The notes under the pieces were generated by a model that did no database searches, was not told the DNA's origin, and saw only the letters and a program-made list of their open reading frames with translations. The position numbers were made by a program, and so were the translations under genes. A stretch of 64,000 bases of DNA, taken from the NCBI GenBank assembly GCA_017506865.1, contig JAFCMP010000077.1, positions 1-64,000 on the forward strand, given 5' to 3'. Position 1 is the stretch's first letter. Each line of letters opens with the position of its first letter. Positions 41,418 to 53,400 of the stretch are shown here, piece after piece. The stretch is from Tribonema minus (lineage: Eukaryota; Sar; Xanthophyceae; Tribonematales; Tribonemataceae).

Positions 41418-44400
41418 CGGCAGCGGCAGCGGCAGCAGCAGCGGCAGCGGCGCCGGCACCGGATAATGCGTGGCACGTCGCCACTAAGTAATTACGTAAA
41501 GGGAATCATCACAACCTCATCCCTGTGAACCGCCATACCCAGCTTGCCACATCGAAATTCATGTGATGCAGCCAAGAGCAAAGTGGGCTGTGCGGGCTCA
41601 ATGGTACCGCCGCGGCGCACAGCGTCGCACGACGCGCATGCGTCGTAGCCGCTGTTGGCAGTCAGTCAGCAGGGGGTCTTGCAGCCTCGCACCGCCTTTC
41701 CCAGGCATGCACACACTGCACATTGATACTGCCGTCCAAACGACCGATGTTGGCATCAGCGCCAGCGCGGTGGTTGCCCACACACAGTCATGTGCCGTCG
41801 CTATCGCACTGCCGATGTTGCGGCATCAGCGCGCACAATCCGCATGCGGTCTTGCCTCTGGTGCCGCATGCGCAAGCGGCAGTCTGCCGCGGTTGTGGAA
41901 AGCCACGCACATAGCACGCATGCCGCCACGCCTTGTGATGCCGCACGCCCAAGCACCACGCCCAAGCGCCCGCTCCAGGGTTGGAATTACGGCTGGGGTG
42001 AGATGACTCCATGGCCGCTACTTGGGATTAGGATTGGTAACTCAGGACTGCGTGCAGCTGCGCGCAGAGTACTGTGGGCTCAGGGGGTCGGCCGCAACTC
42101 ACTGTCCCCATTGCTGCCCCTGTATTCATACCTACATACCGCAGGTTCTTCCGGCTGCTGCGCGCGGAGTGCTCGCGGATGTCTGCAACTCACTTTCCCC
42201 TGTTGCTGCCCCCTGTATACACCTACATACATATGCTTCTTCCCCCGTGCAATGCGGCAAGGTTCAGCTTGAAAGCTCGAGCCCTTTAAAAACCTTCTGA
42301 AACTTCTATCTTTCATGATGCCGCAGGTCTTCCGGCAGCTGCACGCCAATACTACAGGCTCGCGGATGTCTGCAGCTCACTGTCCCCGTTGCTACCCCCC
42401 TGTATGCATACCTACATACCGCAGGTCTTCCGGCAGCTGCGCGCCGAGTACTACAGGCTCGCGGACGCCGGCATCGCCGGCGATGCCCTGGTAACGCAGA
42501 TGCAGCAGGCGTACGCGGACTTTGTAGCCGCGACGGTGGCGCCGCCGCCGCCGCCAGCGCAGCAGCAGCAGCAGCGCACAGAGGGAGCGTGGCGGTGCCC
42601 GACGGTGCGGTTTGGCAGGACGGGGCTGGACATGCCGGTGATCACATGCGGCGGCATGCGCCAGCAGCTGACGTGGCGCCCGGAGGCGGGCACGACGCTG
42701 GCGGACATACCCGAGGAGAACCAGGTACATATATATACATACGTTGAAGTATGTATATATGTTACGATATGTACACAACAGGGTACATAGCGGGGGGGCA
42801 GAGGCGGGCACGACGCTGGCGGACATACCCGAGGAGAATCAGGTACACACAATGCACCAGTTTGATAGTAGGTATGTAAGGATATGTATGTACCTTGATG
42901 GGGGGGGGGGGGGGGGGGGGAGGTGGGCACGACGCTGGCGGACATACCCGAGGAGAATCAGGTACCTACCTACCCCAAAGGAGCTGATGATAACCTATTC
43001 ACCCCAAGGGAGATGATAGTAGAGTATGTTACGGTATGCATGTACATACATACACCGAGGGAGAATTTGACAGTAGGTATATTCTGATGTGCACATTACC
43101 AGGGTAGCGGCGATGTGGGGGCACGAGGCGGGCACGACGCTGGCGGACATACCCGAGGAGAATAAGGTGCATATATACATACACATACACTGATAGAGCA
43201 CTTGATGGTAGGTAGGTATGTTACGATATGTACGTATCAGGATGGGGGGGGGGGAGGGGGGACACAACAGGGTAGATGGGGGGGGGGGGGCGGAGGTGGG
43301 CACGACGCTGGCGGACATACCCGAGGAAAATCAGGTACACACATACACCAAGGGAGAATTGAAAGTGGGGTATGCTGCGATATGAGCTGCGGCGACATGA
43401 GCTATGAGCAGATGTGGGAGGCCATCCAGAAGCGTTTTGACAACGCTGCCACCCGCGCCGAGTCACTGTTCGAGATCACCGACATAGCGGCCCGAGTGGA
43501 GCCCGCGCGAGTTCGCGGACGCGCTTCCACCGCCGACGCGTCCATGCTAAAGACCCACTTCAGCGAGCGCGTCGCGCAGCCTCTGCGTCAGGGCTGTCGC
43601 AGAGAGCGCCTCATCACTGAAGAGTGGAACAGGATGGTCGAGCGCGTCTTAGGGTTAGGGTTAGGTGGCGCCCACGGGACCGGCGCGCTCCGCGGCGTGA
43701 AGAAGCGCGTCCTCGGACTCGCGCGGGGTCCACTCGGGCCGCCAGACTATGTCGGTGATCTCGAACAGTGCCTCGGCGCGGGCGGCAGCGTTGTCAAAAC
43801 ACTTCTGGATGGCCTCCCACATCTGCTCATGTATGGACCAGGATGGAGGGGGGGGGGCAAGGGAGAACTGAAAGTGGGGTATGCTGCGATATGTATGGAC
43901 CAGGACAGAGGGGGTGGGGGGGCGCGGAGGCGGACACAAACCTGGCTGACATACCCAAGGAGAGTCAGGTACACACATACACTCAGGAAAATTTTGATTG
44001 TAGCAGGGTGGCAGGGGGACGAGGGGGGCTCAGGGGGGCTCAGTGCTCGCGCGCGAGTATACATTGCTCTTGTTAACCTCTGAGCGGGCACGGCTGGCGG
44101 ACATACATACATAGATACCCGAGGAATATCAGGAACATGCCTACCGGGGTGCTATGGCGGGGGGGGGGGGGGGTCAGCGTGTGTGAGTGTCTCCATTCTC
44201 AACATCCCTTCCCCAACTGTGGATGTGCGGAACCAGGTCAGTTGGCATAGTGGTGGTGCGTCTGCATCGTCTCTGTACCTTTTTCATAGGTGAATGTACT
44301 GGAGGAAACTGAGTATATCGCCCTGCAGATCTCCTGACATGGCGGACGAACTGGAATCAGGTGCGGCGCAGGGGGTTCACCGCAGAAGGTTCACCGCATT

Positions 44401-47400
44401 TACATTGCGTATGTACGGTTGTCCTTGCAGTTCTCCCTGAACTGCCAAGGATGAGGCACTTTTGTGTACTTCACAGTTGAGGAACATATATCTTGGCGTC
44501 CTCTGATGCAGACAGGCGATCTTTTTGCTGAGGGTAGTGCTTCGCAGCCTGCGCAGACTTGATTGCGTGAAGCAGGACGCAGCAGCAGACGCACGCGTGG
44601 TTTGCTCCAATAGGGCAAGTCCGGCAGCAAAACCGGACGTATAATGGAAGCGACCAAGTGCTTGGGGGGGGGGGGGGTCAAGCAACATCTCACACAATCA
44701 GCGTCATGGCATACCCTCTCACTGTATGCAACGTGCTTGATGTCGAAAGCATGTACAAGTACGCCATAGGTAGATGCCTCTTTGTGCTGTCCTTAGTCCC
44801 TTGCTCACATGCGGTAGGGTTAGAGGTAGGATTGGGGCTAGGGTCTGGTAACACGTACACATCATGGCATATCCTATTACTGTATGCGGCGTGCTGGATG
44901 CTGAAGGCGGGTACAATTGCGTCATTTCTGCTGTCCTGACTGCCGTGCTCATATGCCCTGAGGTGTAGGGTTAGAGTTAGGGTTAGGGCTAGAGGCTGGG
45001 CTCCCGTGCTCACGTGCGTGCCCTGCTGCTGCCGTGCCTGTCGTTGTTCGGGCTCCCGTGCTCACGTGCCCTGCTGCTGCCGTGTTCGTCGCTGTTCGCG
45101 TCGCAGAAAAACTTCGAGGCGATAGTGGACCGGGCCATGGCGCTGGGCATCAACCACTTCGAAACGGCCGTGGTGAGTGTCGCCTCATGAAGTTCAAGTG
45201 ACATATACCTCAACATCATGAAGTTCACATCTACTTCAACACTGTGCAATGAGCCCTTGAAGTGAAAGTGACATCTACTTCAACATCATAATCTTGTAGT
45301 GACTTGTACTTCAACAACATGCGATGAGCCCTTGCGCAGCGCGCTCGCCGCCACATCCGCTGCGTGCTGCGCTCTCACTGGTGCACAGCAGTACTGCGCC
45401 CGAAGCGCGTCACCTCATCAACTTCAAGCGAACGCTGACGTCCGATATGCAGTGCGCGCGAGTGCGCGATGCACTTTGACTCAAGTATTTTGAGTTCAAG
45501 ATGCCAGGGTGGCGGGATCAAGCATTGCAGCAGCACATCACCTGTTTGGTGCTTGAAGAGCGTTGCCTCGTGAACTTCAAGTGACTGCTGCCGAAGTCCA
45601 TTGTCTCATGGACTTGAAGTGACTGCCGCTTTCGCAAAGCACGCGCGCGCGCGCGCCTATTAGCGCAGTGCCTTGCGAGGCGAGGTGCCAGGACGGGGGG
45701 GCCGAGACATCACTCCGTATGGGTGCCGCTGAGCAACGTGTCAGGGCTATGGGCCATTGGCGCAGCGCTTATGACATGACCACCAAGGCTCAGGGTCATG
45801 AGAACCCATTCGTGTGGCTTTCTTGGCGGCCGGACGGCCGTCGCCAATTGTGCTGAGAACTGCCGCGGTGTAGGGGCTGCTGGTGGCGGCGTCTGAGCTG
45901 CACAGAGTCCGATGAAGACCTAGGTTGCGCATTGGTCGCAGCAGTACCTAACCCCAAGTCTCTAGCCTGCATGTTTCGCAGTCCCTACTTGTACCATACC
46001 GCTGCGATACTTGCACTGCCCCGCGCTCTCTGCAGTTCGCGACATGTGCCACTGCGCAGTCCCGGAAGCAGCGCGGCAGCTGCGCGTGCGAGTGTAACTG
46101 TTGACAGAGGGGACTCCCAACCCTGATCCCCCATCTGCAGATCGAGGCAGACGAGGAGTGGCACGGCACGGCCATGCAGAATCGCACTCGGCGCAGTGGC
46201 CTACGCTGCATAACCCTAACCCGAACCCTACTCGCTGCTTACCAGCGCATCCATCTGTTTCCTGAAGTACCAAAGAACCGATACCTGACAGCCGGTCTCA
46301 TCGCATAAGTGAAGTGCCAGTGAGAACCCGCCTGTTTCCTTCATGTACCCAGACGCGTGATGACAGCTCGTATCTACGCACAAGTGAAGTGCCAGTGGGT
46401 GAGCCCCCCCCCCCCCTCCCCCCCTCCCCCCTCCCCTGTCCTGCTCTCTCAGGGTTACGGCACCAGCCAGTTGCAGTTCGGGCCGTGCCTCAAGAAGTAT
46501 GGCCGCGACAGCTTCATACTGCAGACCAAGATCGGGCCCAAGGCTGATGCGGCGGAGTTCCGAGCCGTCTTGGAAAACTCGTTCACGCAGCTGCAGGTGC
46601 GCGGCGTAACAGTTTTATGTAACCGCTTTTACACTGTTCATACACACAAATATGCAAAAGAGAGCACCCCACACCTGATGCGGTGGGCGGCGAGCAGCTG
46701 CAGGTGCGCGGCGTTACAGTTTTATGTACCGCTATTCTGCATTGTTCTTGTAACAACTCAATTCACTCGTCAAGCAGTATAAAGCAGCAACAAAGTGGGG
46801 TGATGGTGGCGCACACACGCAGCGCGCAGCGATGCTCAGCTTGCTGGTGACGTTCCTTGAGGAAGTTCACTGTTGAAGATCAGAGCCGGCCGTCACGAAT
46901 GCGTCTCACAAAGCTGCAGGCGTGCGGCGCTGCACGGCATGACGCACACGTCGCGCGGCAGTGCTCGCGGCACAGACGTTGCTAACCCCACCCCCATCTC
47001 TAACCCTCAGTGGGCAGCGGCCTCAGGCGTTCCATGACCTTCGTGTGCGTTGCATGAACACTAATCAAGAGATTGTATACCTGCCGCAAGGACAAACTTC
47101 TTCGTTGAAGTGGTCAGGGCCGCCCGTCACTAATGCACTTGTCACAAAGCGGCAGGCGCGCGGCGCTGCACGACATGACAAACACGTCGTGCGGCAGTGC
47201 TCGTAGCGCAGGCGTTGCTAACCCTAACCCCAACTCTAGCCCTCGCCGCAGGCGTTTCCATGATCTCCACGTACATTTGCGTCAAGGACAACTTCATTGT
47301 TGAAGTGTTCAGGGCCGCCCGCCCTTAATGCGTTCTTCACAACGCGGCAGGCGCATGACGCTGCACGACATGACGCACGCGTCGTGCGGCAGTGCTCGTG

Positions 47401-50400
47401 GCGCAGACGTTGCTAACCCTAACCCTGACCCTACTTTTCGGCGGGCAGCTTCCGCAAGGCTCGTGGACCTCTCTGTCAGAAATGGAGGTCTGCGAGGTCA
47501 TGCTTGCGAAGTTCAAGATTCTGGTGGTATACCAGGACGGGGTCGTCAAGCAGACCTGGCTTCCATTCAGGGGGCCATCCACTTTGACTTTTACAAGTGG
47601 ACCAGCAACTCATATGCGCTATATTGACAAGCCTGCTCCAGCACCACCGATTGGGTCCCCCCCCCCCCCCTTCGGGAGCGGCGAGGCGCCGGGCGAGCCG
47701 GTCATCCCGACCGTATCATGGACCAATGCGTGCCGCGTGAATGGCACGTGTCACGTGACCTCACGCGTGAGGCAAACGTGTGACTAGCATGTGACACGTG
47801 TGACTCACGCGTGACGTCACGCGGCACGGTCACTAGACAGACTACAATACATTCACTTTTAGCAGCACACGACTGGCATCGAACTTCTGTTGCATTGGTC
47901 ACCTTTCCGTCTGCCTCTGCCGGTGTGGAGCAACAGGGTAGTGAGCAATAGCTCTCTACGCTGCCTCACACACGAATGCGACGCCGCCGCTGGCACTGAA
48001 AGCGCGGCGGACCTGCCGCTGCCGCCGCGCGCGTTGACGCCGCTGCAGTCGTCAGAGCGCCGCGGCTGCTGCCGCCGCAAGCGCGCCTGCAGCGACGCCG
48101 CTGCCGTGCGCTGTCATGCGCGCCGCCCCTCTGCAGCCGCTGCGCGCACTCTGCTGCAGAGCGTGCATCACCGTTGCGCCGCCAGTGCTCAGCGCACAGC
48201 GCAGGCGCCGCCAGCGGCGCCTGCCGCGTGCACCGCCGCGTCCGCTCGTTACATGCGCGCCCCGCTGGTGATGCCGCTGCTGCCATCAGTGCTAGCCGTG
48301 CAGCGCAAGTGCTGCCGCCGCTGCTGCGAGCGCCGCTGCCTGCAGTGCTGCAAGCAAGCGTGGCACTGCACTGCCGCTTGTGCTGAGCGTGCAGCGCAGG
48401 AGCTGCCAGGATATCATGACGTCGCCGCGCTGCTGCCGCAGCCACCGCCGCCGCCGCCGCTGGCAGTTACTGCGATCAAAGCGCGGGCGGCTGCGCCTGT
48501 GGTACTGCCCTTGCCATCAAGCGTGCGCGCCGCCGCACCGCAAGAGCAGGTGTACGCACAACGGTGGCGCGGCCGTACCACTGGCTTGGGTTGCTGCCGC
48601 AATGCGTCTCCAGTGCCGCCGCCGTCACGGTCGCCGCGTGCACAGCCCTGTCATCAACGCTCACTCATTTACATGAATTCATCACACGAACTGTGCGCTG
48701 CCCCTGCCGTGGACAGGTGGGGTACGTACGTGTACCTGTGTCGGCACTGCTCAGCTCATCATCCCTGTCATCAGCGCTTACTCATTTAAATTAATTCCTC
48801 ACATGAACTGTGCGCGCCGCCCCTGTCGCTCGGACAGGTGGAGTACCTGGACCTGTTTGCGTTCCACGGCATCAACAAGCCGGAGATGCTCGAGTGGACG
48901 CTGCGGCCGGGCGGCTGCATGGAGGTATGTATGTATGGAGTGCATGGGGGTATGCATGAGTGGAGTGCATTTGCAATTCAGCAACAAGCCGGAGATGCTC
49001 GAGTGGGCGCTGCGGCCGGGCGGCTGCATGGAGGTATGTATAATATGGAGTGCATGGGGGTATGCATGTGTGGAGTACATTTGCGTTTCAGCAACAAGCC
49101 GGAGATGCTCGGGTGGACGATGCGGCCGGGCTGCTACATGGACGTATGCACGTATGCAGCGTATGTTTGCACCACCATCCTGTGTTGAGAAATGTTGTCA
49201 ATGATATGAACGCTCTGGTGCAACATCGTGAATGTTCGCACCTCGGCATATAGAAGTAGTACTTCCGAAGCACATGGAACACAAGTGTATTTGGTTTGCC
49301 TTGATTGGTCTTGTCTTGTGGCACTACGGAGAAACACGTACGCCCCTTCACCGTGCCTGCTCATATTCCTGTTGTGCGAGGTGCCCTGATTCATATTGTG
49401 CATGTATACATACATACCCCTTTGTGGCGTCAGCCGCAGATCGTGCAGGAGTACCGGCGCGTGTTGACACAAGTGCGCATTTCATGAATTTCATGCATAC
49501 ATACATATCCCTTAGCGGTCTGCGTTTCATTTTTTTCATGTATACTTACATGCTCCTTTGTGGCGGGTGCCCGCAGATTGTGGAGGAGTATCGGTGCATA
49601 TCGACATTCGTATGTACGCCTTTAGTGATGTCATTTAATGTTTTTCATGTATATGTACATACCCCTTGATGGCGTCTGCCCGCAGATTGTGGAGGAGTAT
49701 CGGCGCGCGGGCAAGATCCGCTGGGTCGGCTTCAGCACGCACGCGCACACGGACCTCATCGTCAAGTGCTGCGAGACTGGCCGCTTCGACTATGTAAGCG
49801 CGCTTGCGAGTGTCACCGCACATAACAAATGTGGATTTAGCATGCACGAGCACACGGACCTCATCGTCCAGTGCTGCGACACTGGCCGCCTCGACTACGT
49901 AAGCGCGCCTGGAAGTGTCACAGCACGTGTAAGTGTCGCTGAAAATTCAGGATTGCGATGTGTGCAAGAAGAGCGACTGCCGGCCACTTTGACAAACGTG
50001 ACACGGGTGGGAGTGTCAGTGCGCTCAAAGAAGATGACTCAAAGCAGGCGCACGGTGTGTGCGAAAGAGTGTATGGGAGTTTTCCAGGACTGCTTACCAT
50101 TTCCAGGTTGAGTCAGGTTTAGGGCCGCAGTACAAGCCAGGCTGTGGCGTAGTGACTCTTTCTTGACACTTTATTGTGGCGGGTCAGGGTTTGCAGCGTT
50201 CGCTATCAGCAAGTGGTTCTTGCTTCAGCATGTTTGCATCTTGCCTGCAAGCGTTTGTATTTCGTCGGTGCTGGATCTCTTCCCGTTGAATTAGGGTTAG
50301 GGTTAGTGCATGCTCACTTTCTGAGGTCTTCTCTGTATGGACAGTATCAATTTATGTACTTTGAACTATCTATCTGGATGATAAGCTGCTCATCAGTTAT

Positions 50401-53400
50401 ACCCCTGGTCTGCAATGCTCGTGGTTCTTGCGCCAGTACAGCAGGCATGCGAGACCGACACTTACCCTGATCTTAGATCTAACCCCAACTGTTACCAACC
50501 GTGACTGAACGTCTTTGTCGGTCTTCCACGCAAACATTCAGCCCGAGCATGTACTGGCGAGTTTTTCAGCAAGATGTACATCCTTGCGGTCTCTCACGAG
50601 ACACTGCGACTTAAAGTCTACACAGGTAACACTCCGCTGCGCGCCTCACTCGGATTCGCTGATGCGGGGCAGGCAAACCTGAACTACCACTGTGGGCAGC
50701 TAAACGACGTCTGCCCACCTGGCAGGACCCTATCTGACACAAAACACGTCATTTTTTGAAGCACTTCAATTGAACACATGTGACACTCCGTTGCTCATTC
50801 GTCAGCTCCCAAATTCTTGGTGGCGGCGCAGGTGAATCTGCACGACCACTTTGTGGGCAGTTACACGGCATCCGGCACGTTTCAGGACCGTATCTGATGA
50901 TATCCTTCAAGATGATTGTATACTTCAAGATGATGATATACTTCAAGTACGGACTCCGCTCCCATGTTATTGTTTGCGACGCAGGTGAATCTGCACTACC
51001 TCTTTGTGGGCAGTTACACAGCATCTGGCACGTGCCAGGATAATCTCGTACTTCGAAGTACTTCGAATTAATGCGCGTGACACTCCGCTGCTCATCTTCA
51101 GCTCCATTTTTTCTTGTTGGCGGCACAGGTGAATCTGCACTACCATTTTGTGGGCAGTTACACGGCATCCGGCACGTGGCAGGGCCCCCTTGCCGAACCG
51201 CGCGGCGGCAGCATGATGGCGCCATCCGGCAATCACGCAGCGCTGCTCGCCGCTGCCAAGTGAGTGCTGCAGCATTCCGGCATTGTTGTAATTGTATTGG
51301 TTGATTCGGTTATCTGCTTCCAAGTACATTGCTGAAGTAGCAAGTAGCGATCTCAGTGCTCAACAGCATGATGGAGCTCTGCTCGCCGCTGCCAGTAAGA
51401 CTGCTCACAGCATTCCGGCATCATGTCGTCTTGCTTGATTTGGTCCCTGCTACAAGTGCTTTGTTGAAGTAGCAACTGGCGATTCAGTGCTCAGCAGCAT
51501 GATGTTGCCATCCGGCAACCACGCCGCCCTCCCCGCCGCTGCCAAGTGAGTCATCACTACACATGCGCGCGTCGTGACTTGGGTGTTTGATAAGGTTTTT
51601 TTATTGGAGAGTAGTGGGTGACATTGGGAAGTGCTCCCACAGGTGATTGTTGTCAGTGCTCAGCAGCATGATGGCGCCATCCGGCAATCACGCCGCCCTG
51701 CTTGCCGCTGCCAAGTGAGTGCTGCAGCATCGCTACACTCGCGCGCGCCGGTACTTGGGTGTTTGTTGAATTTTTTTAAAGTGGACAGTGATGGTCAAAA
51801 CGGGGACTGCTTGTGTGACTGTTGTCAGTGCTCAGCAGCATGATGTCGCCTTCCGGCAACCACGCCGCCCTGCTCGCTGCTGCCAAGTGAGTGCTGCGGC
51901 ATCACCACACTTGCGCGCATCGGAACTTGGCGTCTGATTGAACTGGGAGTTCTTGGAATTTTAATGTTGTCAGTGCTCAGCAGTCCGGCAACCACGCAGC
52001 CCTGCTCGCTGCTGCCAAGTGAGACTGCTTACAGCGTTCCGACGTTGCTACCAAATAACTTGTAGCATGTAGCATGATGGCGCCGTCCGGCGACCACGCA
52101 GCCCTGCTCTCGCCGTTGCGAAGTGAGTGCTGCAGCATCAGTACTCTCGCGCGCGTCTGTACTGGGGTGTTTGATGAAGCTTCCAATCAATCAGTGATGG
52201 TGTAATGGGGAGTGCTTGGGTCAGTGACTGTTGTTAGTGCTCACCAGCATGATGGCGTCATCCGGCAACCATGCAGCCCTGCTCACTGCTGCCAAGTGAG
52301 CCCACACCGGTCTGGAATCATTGCACCTTGATTGATTTTGGTTGTCTACTACCAAGTACATCCTTGAAGTAGCAAAAAGTGGATCACTCAACAGCATGGT
52401 GGCGCCATCGGGCGTCCGTGCTGTGCCCTCCTCGCTGCTGCCAAGTGAGAGCGCTGTGCCTGTGTTCTCCTGCGTATGTTTGTTGTTGGTGCTTGATACT
52501 GGATGGTGATGGTGATCTGGAGGGTGGCGGATATTTACTAATGGTGGTTTGTGCCGTGTTTCCATCATATTGTGGCACATGGCTGTCGCGGTCAGCTGCT
52601 TACTTGCCACAGAATGTGGCGTACTGTGACAGCAAGGACTGCCTGCTGCTGTTGAACGCTGCTGCCAAGGTGCATCTAGGGTAGGGTTTTGGTCTGGGAT
52701 GGGGGGACGTCTTGAAGATCATGTTGAGCCAAGGTCGTGTCCTCATCCCCCCCCCCCCCCCCCGCCCCCCCTTGTTTTCCGCCTTGGATTGCGACGCACG
52801 AACAGCAGCTTCAGAAGCACCGCTGATTGGTGCAGAGTCTTTTATAAATATTTGTGACTCGCTGCTGCATTCACAGCTTGTTGCGTTTTGTGCATTCAAC
52901 GAGCGTCTCCGGTGGTCTCAAGCGCTTGCTTTGTGCCGTGCTCACACGCATGCACGCCTGGCCTTCCCTCTCCTTGCCCTGTTCCTGTTTGCGCAACAGG
53001 CAGGACATGGGCGTGTTCATCATATCTCCAAACGATAAAGGGTGAGGTCACGAACGCGTAGAGCGCTGTGTTGGGATTGCCTAACCCTAACCCTAACCCT
53101 CACCCTAAGCAAAAAGCCCGCAAGCCGCTGGCTGTCTTGAGTAGGTTGAACTTTAAGCTGCAGTGCGTGCCTTATGTAGGAAGTATGCCAAACTGCTGCG
53201 AGGGCCTAGAGCAGCGCTTCAAGTTGGTCTTCAAAATGAAGCTGCAGAGTTGTTTTCGTGTCAATATGCTGCGAGCGCCCAAAGCGGTGCCCAAGAATGA
53301 AGACTGCGATCACAGATCGCGAGTACCGTGTTGAAAATGTGCGCCATGCCCCCCCCCCTCGCTTAAACCCCAAAGATGAAACCGGTCACCCCACGGCATC

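Noticed and set aside
43202-44083. 293-codon plus-strand frame in reductase intron 2
   Set aside because: Runs across intron spacers, donor-side copies and the inverted repeat; not one protein. The inverted-repeat arms are reported separately.
47890-48789. 299-codon plus-strand frame
   Set aside because: Cys/Arg/Ala-rich low complexity inside reductase intron 4; no domain and no need for it in the gene model.
51380-52455. CRISPR-like array (regular repeats and spacers)
   Set aside because: Units are long, diverging copies of a coding exon end with a splice donor, in a eukaryotic intron; not a CRISPR.
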